A stretch of DNA of 64,000 bases from Microbacterium sufflavum (GTDB lineage Bacteria; Actinomycetota; Actinomycetes; Actinomycetales; Microbacteriaceae), in NCBI RefSeq assembly GCF_023101165.1, contig NZ_CP078076.1, forward strand, positions 62,001 through 126,000, in the 5' to 3' direction. A program made the translations under genes and the position numbers. Of this stretch, positions 37,708 to 48,220 are shown piece after piece. A model generated the notes under the pieces. It saw only the letters and a program-made list of their open reading frames with translations. It did not search any database and was not told the DNA's origin. Each line of letters begins with the position of its first letter. The first letter of the stretch is position 1.

Positions 37708-38471
37708 CCTCGCCCGCACTCGTCGCCTTCGACCTCGATGACACCCTCGCCCCCTCCAAGGGCCCGATCGACCCGCGGATCTCCGGCCTCCTGCGCGAAC
37801 TTCTCCGCAGCGTCGACGTCGCCATCATCTCCGGGGGCAACGAGCCGCAGTTCCGCACGCAGGTGATCGCCCAGCTCGCCGATGCCGACGCCGCAGCTCT
37901 CGCCCGGCTGCACCTGCTGCCGACCTGCGGCACCCGCTACCTGCGCCACGACGGCGCCGACTTCGCGCCGGTGTACGCGCACGACCTGAGCGACGACGAG
38001 AAGGCGTCTGCTCTCACGGCCCTCCGCGAGGAGGCGGAGCGGCTCGGCCTGTGGGAGACCGACCCCTGGGGCGACATCCTGGAGGACCGCGGCTCGCAGA
38101 TCACGTTCTCCGCGCTCGGGCAGCGGGCTCCGCGGGAGGCCAAGCACGCGTGGGATCCGTCCGGCAGCAAGCGCGCGGCCCTGCGCGACGCGGTCGCCGC
38201 TCGACTCCCCGGGCTCGAGGTGCGCTCGGGGGGCTCCACCTCGATCGACATCACCCGCGCCGGGATCGACAAGGCGTTCGGCATGAGGCAGCTCTCCGCG
38301 CACACGGGCATCCCGTTGGACGCGATGCTGTTCTACGGCGACCGGCTCGACGAGGGCGGCAACGACTACCCGGTCCTCGCGATCGGGGTCCCGTCGATCG
38401 CCGTCGAGGGCTGGGAGGACACCGCCACCCGCCTCGAAGCCCTGCTGCCCACCCTCACGTCGCGCGTCTGA
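37704..38471 (+). CDS. HAD-IIB family phosphatase
   Basis: The protein has 255 residues. Motif I is FDLDDTLAPSKGPID, the lysine region is RAGIDKAFGM and motif IV is YGDRLDEGGNDYPV. The capped Cof-type fold resembles phosphomannomutase/sucrose-phosphatase-like HADs; the substrate is a probable sugar phosphate. The ATG overlaps the VanZ stop; TAGGCT at 37689-37694 and GGAGG just after it could also give an independent short transcript. Confidence 0.85.
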   Translation: MTSPALVAFDLDDTLAPSKGPIDPRISGLLRELLRSVDVAIISGGNEPQFRTQVIAQLADADAAALARLHLLPTCGTRYLRHDGADFAPVYAHDLSDDEKASALTALREEAERLGLWETDPWGDILEDRGSQITFSALGQRAPREAKHAWDPSGSKRAALRDAVAARLPGLEVRSGGSTSIDITRAGIDKAFGMRQLSAHTGIPLDAMLFYGDRLDEGGNDYPVLAIGVPSIAVEGWEDTATRLEALLPTLTSRV

Positions 38472-38510
38472 GGCGGCGGCCGGTGCCGGACGCCCGGCCT
38501 GGCTTGGCTC

Positions 38511-38516
38511 TAGCAT
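38511..38516 (+). promoter_or_regulatory. Leaderless -10 of the DUF1295 gene
   Basis: TAGCAT with six bases to ATG 38523. Confidence 0.6.
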
Positions 38517-38522
38517 GGCGTC

Positions 38523-39365
38523 ATGGATGCCCTGCAGATCGTCGTCCTCGTCGCAGCGCTGGCCAGCCTCGTGTGCTGGATCCTGTCGCTGATCACCCGT
38601 GACACGTCGTGGGTCGACCGCGCGTGGTCGATCGTCCCCGTTGTCTACGTCTGGATCTTCGTGGTCGGCGCCTTCACCGCCGACGCCGGATCAGCGCGCA
38701 TCGTGCTGATGGGGATCCTGGCGACGGCCTGGGGCGCGCGGCTCACGTTCAACTTCGCCCGCAAGGGCGGCTACACCGGCATGGAGGACTACCGCTGGGC
38801 GATCCTGCGGAAGCGGATGCGCCCGTGGCAGTTCCAGGTGTTCAACCTGCTGTTCATCATCGGGTACCAGATGACCCTGCTCGTGTTGATCACCCTTCCG
38901 GCATGGCTGGCCGCCCAGCACCCCACCGCGTTGACCGGGTGGGACGCGTTGTTCACGATCGCGTTCCTCGGGTTCCTGGTCGGCGAGACGGTCGCCGACC
39001 AGCAGCAGTGGAACTTCCACCAGCGCAAGAAGCAGGCTGGCGGTGACCTCGCGCCCGGCTTCGCGACGACCGGGCTGTTCCGCTACAGCCGACACCCCAA
39101 CTTCTTCTTCGAACAGGCGCAGTGGTGGGCGTTCTACGCGCTGGGCGCGACCGCGGCCGCCACCGCGGGGGCCGGGGTGCTCGGGGGCGTGCTGAACCCC
39201 ACGATCGTCGGCGCCGCGCTCCTGACGGTGCTGTTCCTCGGCTCGACGATTTTCACGGAGTCGATCACCGCGTCGAAGTACCCCGCATACGCCGACTACC
39301 GGCAGACCACGTCGATGCTCGTGCCGTGGCCACCGCGGCGCCGCGCCGTGGCCCCGCAGTCGTAG
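38523..39365 (+). CDS. DUF1295 membrane protein (steroid-reductase-like)
   Basis: The protein has 280 residues with about seven helices. GMEDYRWAILRKRMRPWQFQ, EQAQWWAFYALG, and the C-terminal FRYSRHPNFF then SKYPAYADYRQTTSMLVPW are DUF1295 hallmarks, related to 3-oxo-5-alpha-steroid 4-dehydrogenases and isoprenylcysteine methyltransferases. The reaction is unknown. It is leaderless. Its stop is 20 bases from the lldD stop (convergent). Confidence 0.88.
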   Translation: MDALQIVVLVAALASLVCWILSLITRDTSWVDRAWSIVPVVYVWIFVVGAFTADAGSARIVLMGILATAWGARLTFNFARKGGYTGMEDYRWAILRKRMRPWQFQVFNLLFIIGYQMTLLVLITLPAWLAAQHPTALTGWDALFTIAFLGFLVGETVADQQQWNFHQRKKQAGGDLAPGFATTGLFRYSRHPNFFFEQAQWWAFYALGATAAATAGAGVLGGVLNPTIVGAALLTVLFLGSTIFTESITASKYPAYADYRQTTSMLVPWPPRRRAVAPQS

Positions 39366-39385
39366 CGGAACCCGGCACGGCGACG

Positions 39386-40645
39386 TCAGCGGACGACGGC
39401 CCCCGCGGCGTCGCGCGCGACAGGCACCAGACGCGTCAGCTGCGTGACGTGGGCCGGCTCGAGCTCCGCCAGCGACGCGACGCCGAGGAGACGCATGGTC
39501 CGCTCGATCTCACTGCGCAGGATCGCGATCGTCCGGTCGACGCCCTGGCGACCGCCCGCCATCAGGCCGTAGAGGTACGCGCGACCGATCAGCGTGAAGT
39601 CCGCCCCGAGCGCGACCGAGGCCACGATGTCGGCGCCGTTCATGATGCCGGTGTCGATCATGACGGTGAAGTCGTCGCCCACGGCCCGGCGCACCTGGGG
39701 CAGCAGGTGGAACGGGATCGGCGCGCGGTCGAGCTGACGACCGCCGTGGTTCGACAGCAGGATGCCGTCGACACCGGCGTCGCGCAGTCGCACGGAGTCC
39801 TCGACGTTCTGCACGCCCTTGATCACGATGCGACCGGGCCAGATGTCACGGATCACCGCGAGATCGTCATAGCTGATCGTGGGGTCCATCGCGGCGTCGA
39901 GCAGCTCGCCGACCGTGCCGCCGGTGGAGCTCAGCGACGCGAACTCCAGCTTGGGCGTGGTCAGGAAGTCGAACCACCACCAGGGCCGCGGGATCGCGTT
40001 GACGATCGTGCCGAGCGTGAGCTGCGGCGGGATGCTGAAGCCGTTGCGCTTGTCGCGCAGCCGGGCACCGGCGACCGGCGTGTCCACCGTGAACTGCAGC
40101 GTGTCGAAGCCCGCGGCGGCGGCACGGCGTGCCAGCTCGTACGAGATCTCGCGGTCGCGCATGACGTAGAGCTGGAACCAGTTGCGCCCGTGCGGGTTCG
40201 CGGCCTTGACCCCCTCGATCGAGGTCGTACCGAGCGTGGACAGCGTGAACGGGATGCCCGCCGCGGCCGCAGCGCCGGCACCGGCGACCTCCCCCTCGGT
40301 CTGCATGAGCCGCGTGAACCCGGTCGGGGCGATGCCGAACGGCAGCGCGGACGGCCCGCCGAGGATCTCGACCGTCGTGTCGACATCCGGCGCGGGCTTG
40401 AGGATGCCGGGGTGGAACTCCACGTCCTGGAACGCCTGGCGGGCGCGGCTCAGCGACAGCTCGCCCTCCGCCGCGCCATCGGTGTAGTCGAACGCCGCCT
40501 TGGGCGTGCGGCGCTTCGCGATCGTACGGAGGTCGTCGATCGTGAGAGCCGCGTCGAGCCGGCGCTTGCGGCCGTCGAGCTCGGGCTTCTTGAACTTCAT
40601 GAGCTCCAACAGCTCGGCGGGGTTGGGGAGCTGGCGCTGGACCAT
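39386..40645 (-). CDS. lldD: FMN-dependent L-lactate dehydrogenase
   Basis: The protein has 419 residues of the FMN alpha-hydroxyacid dehydrogenase family. Visible are [29 protein letters not shown] (FMN), the active-site SNHGGRQLD with its histidine, [20 protein letters not shown] and IGRAYLYGL. It oxidises L-lactate to pyruvate with electrons to the quinone pool. A GntR/FCD regulator gene ten bases upstream with twin operators makes lactate the likely substrate. ATG 40645 is preceded by GAGAGG. Confidence 0.9.
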   Translation of the reverse strand: MVQRQLPNPAELLELMKFKKPELDGRKRRLDAALTIDDLRTIAKRRTPKAAFDYTDGAAEGELSLSRARQAFQDVEFHPGILKPAPDVDTTVEILGGPSALPFGIAPTGFTRLMQTEGEVAGAGAAAAAGIPFTLSTLGTTSIEGVKAANPHGRNWFQLYVMRDREISYELARRAAAAGFDTLQFTVDTPVAGARLRDKRNGFSIPPQLTLGTIVNAIPRPWWWFDFLTTPKLEFASLSSTGGTVGELLDAAMDPTISYDDLAVIRDIWPGRIVIKGVQNVEDSVRLRDAGVDGILLSNHGGRQLDRAPIPFHLLPQVRRAVGDDFTVMIDTGIMNGADIVASVALGADFTLIGRAYLYGLMAGGRQGVDRTIAILRSEIERTMRLLGVASLAELEPAHVTQLTRLVPVARDAAGAVVR

Positions 40646-40655
40646 GGCGTGCCTC

Positions 40656-41378
40656 TCAGTCGTGGGGGTGGATGTCGCGGGTGAGCCCCGCGGACGTGTA
40701 GTAGCCGGTGATGTGGGCGCGGACCAGCGCGCGGGCGGCCTCGGCATCGCCCGCGTCGATCGCGGCGACGAGGGCGTGGTGCTCGGCGCGCAGCCGTGTC
40801 GCCATCGTGTCCCAGTCGGGGATCGCGGCAGCTCCGGCGCGCACATACGACTCGATCGACGACCGCAGCCCCGCCATCATCGCGGCGATGACGGTGTTGC
40901 CACTGCCCTCGGCGAGCGACAGGTGCAGCTGGGCGTCCAGGGCGAGGAACTCGGACGGGGTCAAGCCCGCGGCGTCCATCGCGTGCAGCAGCTCGTGGGC
41001 CTTCGCGGTGTCGCCGCCGCCTCCGGACGCCAGGGCCGCGACGACCGCGTCCTCCAGCACCAGGCGGGTGCGCACCACATCGTCGAGCGGGAAGCCCTGC
41101 GCCGCGACCTGCAGCCGCAGCAGCGCGGACATGCCCCCGGTCGGCGTCGCGATCACGATCGCTCCCGCCTGCGGGCCCGATCCGGTCGCGGTGCGGATGA
41201 GGCCGAGCACCTCGAGCACGCGGAAGGCTTCGCGCACGCTGGAGCGTCCGACACCCAGGTCGCTCGCCAGGTCGCGCTCCGACGGCAGCCGGTCGCCGGG
41301 GCCGAGGCGTCCGTCGAGGAGGTCGCGCTCGATGTGCTCGAGCACGAGTCGCCATGCTCGCGCCGGCTGCTCCGCCAT
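40656..41378 (-). CDS. lldR: GntR/FCD-family regulator (LldR-like)
   Basis: The protein has 240 residues. The N-terminal GntR winged helix has [20 protein letters not shown] and [10 protein letters not shown]; the C-terminal FCD effector domain has [25 protein letters not shown], and [20 protein letters not shown] with metal-site histidines. FCD regulators of this type bind lactate and repress lld genes. It is co-transcribed with lldD. The promoter is flanked by two palindromes that fit its DNA site class (TGGTCnGACCA). ATG 41378 has GGAGG five bases upstream. Confidence 0.9.
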   Translation of the reverse strand: MAEQPARAWRLVLEHIERDLLDGRLGPGDRLPSERDLASDLGVGRSSVREAFRVLEVLGLIRTATGSGPQAGAIVIATPTGGMSALLRLQVAAQGFPLDDVVRTRLVLEDAVVAALASGGGGDTAKAHELLHAMDAAGLTPSEFLALDAQLHLSLAEGSGNTVIAAMMAGLRSSIESYVRAGAAAIPDWDTMATRLRAEHHALVAAIDAGDAEAARALVRAHITGYYTSAGLTRDIHPHD

Positions 41379-41387
41379 CCCGCCTCC

Positions 41388-41426
41388 TGTGGTCTGACCA
41401 CAGCGTACCCCGTGTGGTCAGACCAC
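41388..41426. promoter_or_regulatory. Twin LldR-type operators around the lldRD promoter
   Basis: A perfect 15-bp palindrome TGTGGTCTGACCACA lies at 41388-41402 and a 13-bp one, GTGGTCAGACCAC, at 41414-41426. Centres are 25 bp apart. The minus-strand -10 TACGCT (41407-41402) lies between and touches the first. Confidence 0.85.
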
Positions 41427-41431
41427 GCAAA

Positions 41432-41460
41432 GCCGCCCGCCTCGCGAGGAGACGGGCGGC
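41432..41460 (-). terminator. Terminator after tdk
   Basis: An 8-bp outer stem (41432-41439 with 41453-41460) enclosing a small CCTCGCGAGG hairpin; it lies 17 bases past the tdk stop. Confidence 0.65.
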
Positions 41461-41476
41461 AGCGAGAGCGATCAGG

Positions 41477-42130
41477 TCACCCCAGGCGCCCGCCCGACTC
41501 CTCCAGGTAGCAGGTGCCGCACAGCGACTCGTAGGTGGTGAGCTCGGGCGACGCGGAGCCGTCCGCGCCCTCGTCGATCGCGACCTGATCTCCGTCGAAC
41601 ACGAAGCGTCCGCCGACGACGCGGCCGTTGAACACCGCCTTGCGCCCGCAGCGGCAGATGGTCTTGAGCTCCTCCAGCGAGTGCGCGATCGCCAGCAGCC
41701 GCGCGGAGCCGGGGAACGCGTGGGTGAGGAAGTCGTTGCGGATGCCGTAGGCCATCACGGGGATGCCGTCTTCCACCGCGACCCGGAACAGGTCGTCGAT
41801 CTGGGAGGCCGTGAGGAACTGCGCCTCGTCCACCAGCAGGCACGCCACGTCGATCGGGGCCGTCGGCAGCAGCTCCTCCTCGGTCGAGCGCCGCATGCGC
41901 GTACGATGCTCCGCGAACAGCGCCCGCGCGTCGTCCTCCGGCCCGATCAGGAAGTCCACCTGCCGCGTGACACCGAGGCGGCTCTCGATCTCCGCCGCGC
42001 CCTTGGTGTCGATCGCGGGCTTGGCGAGCAGCACGTGCTGGCCCCGCTCCTCATAGTTGTAGGCAGCCTGCAGCAGGGCGGTCGACTTGCCCGAGTTCAT
42101 CGCGCCGTAGCGGAAGTAGAGCTTCGCCAC
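41477..42130 (-). CDS. tdk: Thymidine kinase (type II)
   Basis: The protein has 217 residues. P-loop GAMNSGKSTALLQ, lid and Walker B VDEAQFLTA, and structural Zn ligands in CRCGRKA and CGTCY fit type II Tdk. It salvages thymidine to dTMP, complementing Tmk in the same window. Start GTG 42130, nine bases after the mqo stop, so they form an operon. Confidence 0.95.
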   Translation of the reverse strand: MAKLYFRYGAMNSGKSTALLQAAYNYEERGQHVLLAKPAIDTKGAAEIESRLGVTRQVDFLIGPEDDARALFAEHRTRMRRSTEEELLPTAPIDVACLLVDEAQFLTASQIDDLFRVAVEDGIPVMAYGIRNDFLTHAFPGSARLLAIAHSLEELKTICRCGRKAVFNGRVVGGRFVFDGDQVAIDEGADGSASPELTTYESLCGTCYLEESGGRLG

Positions 42131-42139
42131 GGTCGGGTC

Positions 42140-43612
42140 TCAGGCGTTGATGCCGAGGGCGGCGGCGGTCGCCGCCGTGGACTCCTCCGCGAGCGCCGGA
42201 TCGGCGTTGAGCTTCTGGCCGAAGGTCGGGATCAGCTCGCGCAGCCGCGGCTCCCACGCGGGGAACTCGCCCGGGAAGCACTTCTTGAGCAGATCGAGCA
42301 TGATCGGCACGGCCGTGGAAGCCCCCGGAGAGGCGCCGAGCAGCCCCGCGATCGAGCCGTCGCCGGCGGCGACCACCTCGGTGCCGAACTGCAGCACGCC
42401 GCCCTTCTTCGCATCCTTCTTCATGACCTGCGCGCGCTGACCGGCGTTGATGAGCGTCCAGTCCTCGTCCTTCGCGGTGGGCATGAACGTGCGCAGGCTG
42501 TCGACCTTCTTGCGGTGGTTCTTCATCAGCTCGCTGATCAGGTAGGTGATCAGATCGGGGTTCGCGAACGCCACCCGCAGCATCGGCCACAGGTTGTGCG
42601 CGCGCACCTGCGTCACGATGTCGAGCATGGAGCCGTTCTTGAGGAACTTCGGGCTGAAGGTCGCGAACGGGCCGAACATCAGCGACGCCTCGCCGTCGAC
42701 CACGCGGGTGTCGAGGTGCGGCACCGACATCGGCGGCGCACCGACGGACGCCTGCGAGTACACCTTCGCCTTGTGCTGAGCGACGATCTTCGGGTTCGTG
42801 GTCTTGAGGAACTGCCCACCGATCGGGAAGACACCGTAGCCCTTGATCTCCGGGATGCCCGACCGCTGGAGCAGCTTGAGCGCCCAGCCGCCCGCCCCGA
42901 CGAACACGAACTTCGCCTTGATCTGGTTGGGCGTGCGCCCCACCGTGGTGCGGTAGTTGAGGAGCCAGGTGCCGTCCTTCTGGCGCTTGAGAGACTTCAC
43001 CTCGTGGTTCGTGCGCACCGAGACGCCGGACTCGCGGAGGTGATCGAACAGCTGGTGCGTCAGGGCACCGAAGTCGACGTCGGTGCCCGCGGGCACCCGG
43101 GTGGCGGCGAAGGGCTCGCCCTTGCGTCGCTTCTGCATCAGCAGCGGCGCCCAGGTGTTGATGACGCGGGAGTCCTCGCTGTACTCGATGCCCGCGAACA
43201 GCGGCTGCTCCTTGAGCACCTCGTAGCGGTTCCTGAGGTACGCCACGTCTTTCTCCCCGCGCACGAACGTCATGTGCGGGGTCGCGTTGATGAACGTCGA
43301 CGGCGCGTCCAGCACACCCTTCTCGACGAGCGACGACCAGAACTGCCGGCTCTGCTGGAACTGCTCGTTGATCGACACGGCCTTCGCGGGGTCGAGCGGA
43401 GCATCGCCCTGCTGCGGCATGTAGTTGAGCTCGCAGAGCGCGGCGTGCCCGGTGCCCGCGTTGTTCCAGGGATTGGAGCTCTCCTGCGCCACGTCGGACA
43501 GCCGCTCGAAGGCGACGATCTTCCACTCCGGCTGCAGCTCGTGCAGCAGAGTACCCAGGGTGGCGCTCATGATGCCACCACCGATCAGCACGACATCGAC
43601 GTTTTCAGTCAC
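42140..43612 (-). CDS. mqo: Malate:quinone oxidoreductase
   Basis: The protein has 490 residues. The N-terminal FAD dinucleotide motif VLIGGGIMSATLGTLL, ESSNPWNNAGTGHAALCELN, and FVGAGGWALKLLQ are Mqo hallmarks. It is peripheral to the membrane and oxidises malate to oxaloacetate with quinone. Start GTG 43612 has TAGACT six bases before it, so it is leaderless. Confidence 0.95.
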   Translation of the reverse strand: MTENVDVVLIGGGIMSATLGTLLHELQPEWKIVAFERLSDVAQESSNPWNNAGTGHAALCELNYMPQQGDAPLDPAKAVSINEQFQQSRQFWSSLVEKGVLDAPSTFINATPHMTFVRGEKDVAYLRNRYEVLKEQPLFAGIEYSEDSRVINTWAPLLMQKRRKGEPFAATRVPAGTDVDFGALTHQLFDHLRESGVSVRTNHEVKSLKRQKDGTWLLNYRTTVGRTPNQIKAKFVFVGAGGWALKLLQRSGIPEIKGYGVFPIGGQFLKTTNPKIVAQHKAKVYSQASVGAPPMSVPHLDTRVVDGEASLMFGPFATFSPKFLKNGSMLDIVTQVRAHNLWPMLRVAFANPDLITYLISELMKNHRKKVDSLRTFMPTAKDEDWTLINAGQRAQVMKKDAKKGGVLQFGTEVVAAGDGSIAGLLGASPGASTAVPIMLDLLKKCFPGEFPAWEPRLRELIPTFGQKLNADPALAEESTAATAAALGINA

Positions 43613-43618
43613 CCGACC

Positions 43619-43624
43619 AGTCTA
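43619..43624 (-). promoter_or_regulatory. Leaderless -10 of mqo-tdk
   Basis: TAGACT on the minus strand with six bases to GTG 43612. Confidence 0.65.
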
Positions 43625-43676
43625 GGGCGTGGCTCGGGGCCGATCGTCCGCCGGGCGACCCCGCTCGGGCACGCCG

Positions 43677-43709
43677 GAGCCCGCTCCCCCGTGCGGCGGG
43701 AGCGGGCTC
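43677..43709 (-). terminator. Terminator after the 996-residue secreted protein
   Basis: A 12-bp perfect stem (43677-43688 with 43698-43709, nine-base loop), 15 bases past the stop. Confidence 0.75.
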
Positions 43710-43723
43710 GGCGTCGTCCGTTC

Positions 43724-46714
43724 TCAGTTGCGCGGAGCGGTGTACGTCAGGTCGAAGCTCATGTTGGCGCTGCCCGGATTGTTCTCGTGCACCTCCGCCG
43801 ACATGACGTTGACGCCCGGCCGGAGCAGCGACACCGGCACCGTGAAGGACACGCGACTGGCCGCCGCCTTGCCGGGTGCCACCGAGGACGACGCGAACGT
43901 CGTCTGGCGGAGGGTCGCATCGGCCGGAAGATTCGACCGCCCGATCTCCACGCCGTTGAGGTAGACGGCCACCCCGTCATCCGCGATCACCGACACGGTT
44001 CCGTCGTGCAGACCCGTCAGGTCGTCGACCGTGAAGGCGGTCCGGAAATGCGCGCTCTGCGGTTTGACCGCGAGGTCGTCCGGGTCGATGTCCGTCGCCG
44101 CACCGGCGACCCCACGCGCCAGCACCGCGGGGCCCGTGTGCCAGGCGGACGCGTCGAACTCCACCGTGTTCCAGTCCGCGGGGAGCGGATCGGCGGAGTA
44201 CCGCCACGACCACGTCGCACCGTTGGCGATGAACGTGTCCGTCGACGGCTGCCCGGGCTGCACGGCTGCGTCCGGGGTGACGGCCTCGTCGGGCGCGACC
44301 GGAGCGGGAGCGGGGGCCGGAGCAGCGGCGTCGGCAGCCGCGGCGACACCCGCCGTGGTCGCGGAGCGGTTGCCCGCCGCATCCCGCGCCCGGACGTAGT
44401 ACGTCGCAGCCTCCGACGACGCCGGCGCCGTGTAGCTCGCCGCCGTCGTCGACGCGATCACGCGGTTGCCGCGCAGCACCTCGTAGGTGACCGAGCTCGA
44501 ATCCGAGATGCGGTTCCACGTCAACGTCGTCGCCCCGCCGGCCGGGGTGACCGTGAGGCCCGTCGGCACGGCGGGGGCGACGGAGTCCCTCGGAGCGAAC
44601 CGCACGAAACCACCGGACCATTGCCGGGAACCACCCGCACGGACCGAGCGGGTGATGTCGCCACCCGCCCACAGCACACCCGTGCTGTCGAAGAACGAGG
44701 CCCAGGCACCGTGCCCCTCGCGCGCCTGAAGATCGGGCGCGAACTCGTACACGTGTCGACCCGTCACCGCGTCCCAGACGCCGATCAACGACATGTCGTC
44801 GATCTCCGAGGCAGTCGTCGGCGTCTCCGGGTTCGTGTAGGCGTCTTCATACACCCAATCACCGCAGTGACACCCGGCGGCGATGAGGGTCGAGTCCGCG
44901 TTCTGGGCGATCGTCTGGAAGTCGCCACCCTTCAGCGTGACGTTTCCACTGATCAGGCGGAAGTCGGTGCGGTCGTAGGAGAACAGGGAGTGCTGGGATC
45001 CGCCGAGCCACAGTCGACCGCCCGTCTCGGTCACCGCGTTCTGATAGACCCACCCCGTGGGGTTCCCCGCGGCGTCGTACATCGGCCTGCTGAACGTCGG
45101 CGTCCAGTGCGGCGTGACACCGGCGGCACCCGCCGTGGTCTGCAGGGCCGCAGCGCTGGTGGTCGTGATCGCCCCCTGCATGGTGAAGTAGCCGGCGAAG
45201 TACGCACGATCGCCGGCCGCCGACGCGTCCACGGACATGCTCGTGCCGTTGAGGTTGGCATTCCAGGCCGTGTCCGGCCGTCCGGTCGTGAGGTCGATCC
45301 GGCCCCCGTCCCACGCGCTCGCGCTGACGGTCGACGAGGCCGCTCGAAGGTGGGTGAACGAACCGGCGACATACAGGTAGTCCCCCTGCACGTCGAAGTC
45401 CCGCACGTACGGCACCGCCCCCGCCGCCCGATGCTCGGCGACGACCTGCGGACCGGACAGCTGCCCGGTCGCCGGGTCGAGGAAGGCGATCGCGGCCTGC
45501 GGAACGCCGTTCACCGTCGAGAACTGGCCGCCGATGGCGACCCGCCCGTCGGGAAGACCGGCGATCGCCTTCACCTGCCCGTTCAGGACGGGCCGGAACG
45601 ACGAGACCCACGCGCCCGTGCCGAGGGCGAACGCGGCGAGGTAGGGCTGCGCCACCTGACCGGCGCCCGCCTCCGACTGCTGGACCGTGGCGAAGTTCCC
45701 GCCGACGAACACGTTGCCGCCCGCCTCGCCGAAGGACGCCACCTCGGTGTTCGCCTCCCCGGACAGCCCGTTGGCGAGCCCGGCGACACCCCACGTGGTG
45801 GTCATGGCGTTGCTGTTGGGAATCGCGGACTGCGTGACGGCCGGAGCACCCTGGGACCCGATCGTGCCGTAGTCGAGGTCTCTGGTCATGAGCTTCGGCT
45901 GAAGGAACACCTGGGCGAAGGGGCGCGCCTTGCCCCTCGTGCCCGCCGGAGCCCACAGGTACGACGACGGGTCTTCGTTCCCCGACACCTGCGCCCCGAA
46001 CGACCAGCCGTTGCGGAAGCGGTACGGCAGATCGCCCTCCTCGAAGCGGACGCGCTTGGTGCCGGTGTCGACGCCGAACACGGCCGACGTCCCGCCGCTG
46101 CCGGTGGCCTTCGACCGCTCCCCCGGGTTCTTGAAGGAGAACGACGTGAGGACGTGCCCGCCGCCCATCGTCCACACCCAGCGGTCGCGGTTGGCGAAGG
46201 AGAAGCGCACCTCCTGCCACGCCGAACCCGCCGTGTCGAGCGCGCGACGGACACGCACGCCCTCCTGCAGCGCGTCGACGCGACCGCCGTCGAGCAACCC
46301 GTCGATCGTCTTCGACGACAGCTGCGCGGGCGCGAACGCCGCAGTGCCCGCCGGGGTGTCGCGGACCTGCTCGGGTGTTCCCACACCGTTGTAGCCCTCC
46401 TTCCACCCCTCGCGGCCGCGGCCGATGAGCACCCATCCGCCTCCGCCGGTGGTCTGATCGCAATAGAACTGCTGTGGCGCCACGAGCCGCGGAGTCACCA
46501 GCCAGTACACGCCGTCCGGCGCGGTCGGATCGTTCTGCTTCACCTCCCAGCACGACGCTGCGGCCGTCTCCCGCGTCAGGCCATCGGGAGCCGCCGCCGC
46601 AGACGCCGGCGCACCCCCGACCACCAGCGAGCCCGCGATGGTCGCCGTCACCGCGGCCGCCGTCGCCAGGGCACGACGGAATCGTGCCCCCCGTGATCTC
46701 CGATCGAGACCCAT
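43724..46714 (-). CDS. Secreted fibrinogen-like YCDxxxxGGGW protein with propeller and FnIII domains
   Basis: The protein has 996 residues. A Sec signal peptide ends at about residue 39 (PASA). The fibrinogen-like domain includes C55 and YCDQTTGGGGW at 84-94. Residues about 290-700 carry repeated FVGGNFATVQ, VAIGGQFSTVNG, YVAGSFTHL, YFAGYFTMQG and LWAGGDIT blades, read as a beta-propeller. A fibronectin III domain covers about 710-795, then a Pro/Ala linker. The C-terminal galactose-binding-like domain has FDASAWHTGPAV, DDGVAVYLNGVEIGRSNLP and SAEVHENNPG. There is no sortase or membrane anchor. A surface or extracellular glycan-binding role is inferred. Confidence 0.85.
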   Translation of the reverse strand: MGLDRRSRGARFRRALATAAAVTATIAGSLVVGGAPASAAAAPDGLTRETAAASCWEVKQNDPTAPDGVYWLVTPRLVAPQQFYCDQTTGGGGWVLIGRGREGWKEGYNGVGTPEQVRDTPAGTAAFAPAQLSSKTIDGLLDGGRVDALQEGVRVRRALDTAGSAWQEVRFSFANRDRWVWTMGGGHVLTSFSFKNPGERSKATGSGGTSAVFGVDTGTKRVRFEEGDLPYRFRNGWSFGAQVSGNEDPSSYLWAPAGTRGKARPFAQVFLQPKLMTRDLDYGTIGSQGAPAVTQSAIPNSNAMTTTWGVAGLANGLSGEANTEVASFGEAGGNVFVGGNFATVQQSEAGAGQVAQPYLAAFALGTGAWVSSFRPVLNGQVKAIAGLPDGRVAIGGQFSTVNGVPQAAIAFLDPATGQLSGPQVVAEHRAAGAVPYVRDFDVQGDYLYVAGSFTHLRAASSTVSASAWDGGRIDLTTGRPDTAWNANLNGTSMSVDASAAGDRAYFAGYFTMQGAITTTSAAALQTTAGAAGVTPHWTPTFSRPMYDAAGNPTGWVYQNAVTETGGRLWLGGSQHSLFSYDRTDFRLISGNVTLKGGDFQTIAQNADSTLIAAGCHCGDWVYEDAYTNPETPTTASEIDDMSLIGVWDAVTGRHVYEFAPDLQAREGHGAWASFFDSTGVLWAGGDITRSVRAGGSRQWSGGFVRFAPRDSVAPAVPTGLTVTPAGGATTLTWNRISDSSSVTYEVLRGNRVIASTTAASYTAPASSEAATYYVRARDAAGNRSATTAGVAAAADAAAPAPAPAPVAPDEAVTPDAAVQPGQPSTDTFIANGATWSWRYSADPLPADWNTVEFDASAWHTGPAVLARGVAGAATDIDPDDLAVKPQSAHFRTAFTVDDLTGLHDGTVSVIADDGVAVYLNGVEIGRSNLPADATLRQTTFASSSVAPGKAAASRVSFTVPVSLLRPGVNVMSAEVHENNPGSANMSFDLTYTAPRN

Positions 46715-46929
46715 TCGTCCTACCCCCAGAATCCACGCCCCTCCGCGCGCACGCGCCGCGGCGCCTGCGCCCCCGCGGAGGGACGACCAGGAGCCGCCCC
46801 GATCGGGACGGCCCGGCTAGGAGGTCTCCGTCGGGACCCGCGGATGCGCGGAGCGGCGACCCCGGCCGGCTAACACGTTACCTGCCGAGCGGTTCGATCC
46901 TTGAGCATGCCGATATGCGATGACGTCAG

Positions 46930-46954
46930 GTCCCGCTGTCCCCGTGGGCGGGAC
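46930..46954 (-). terminator. Probable terminator after asd
   Basis: A 7-bp stem GTCCCGC/GCGGGAC (46930-46936 with 46948-46954) just past the asd stop. The rest of 46715-46929 is the GC-rich leader of the secreted-protein gene; TAACGT on minus near 46877 is a possible -10. Confidence 0.5.
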
Positions 46955-46970
46955 GGTCCCGCGCCCCGGG

Positions 46971-48143
<1,173 letters not shown>

Positions 48144-48220
48144 CCGTGCCGACAGCGGCCGACCGCCCGCGTGACGGCGCCGTGACGACGTCGGCAGGAT
48201 CCGGACGGCCGATGGCAGGA

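Noticed and set aside
41354..46696. Very long plus-strand open frame opposite lldR, tdk, mqo and the secreted protein
   Set aside because: Composition is Arg/His/Val-rich with no domains; the minus-strand genes have clear motifs. It is a GC-driven antisense artefact.
46715..46970. Possible c-di-AMP (ydaO-type) riboswitch before the secreted-protein gene
   Set aside because: GGTAACG and CTAAC-like fragments occur but the order and paired core of the riboswitch are missing.
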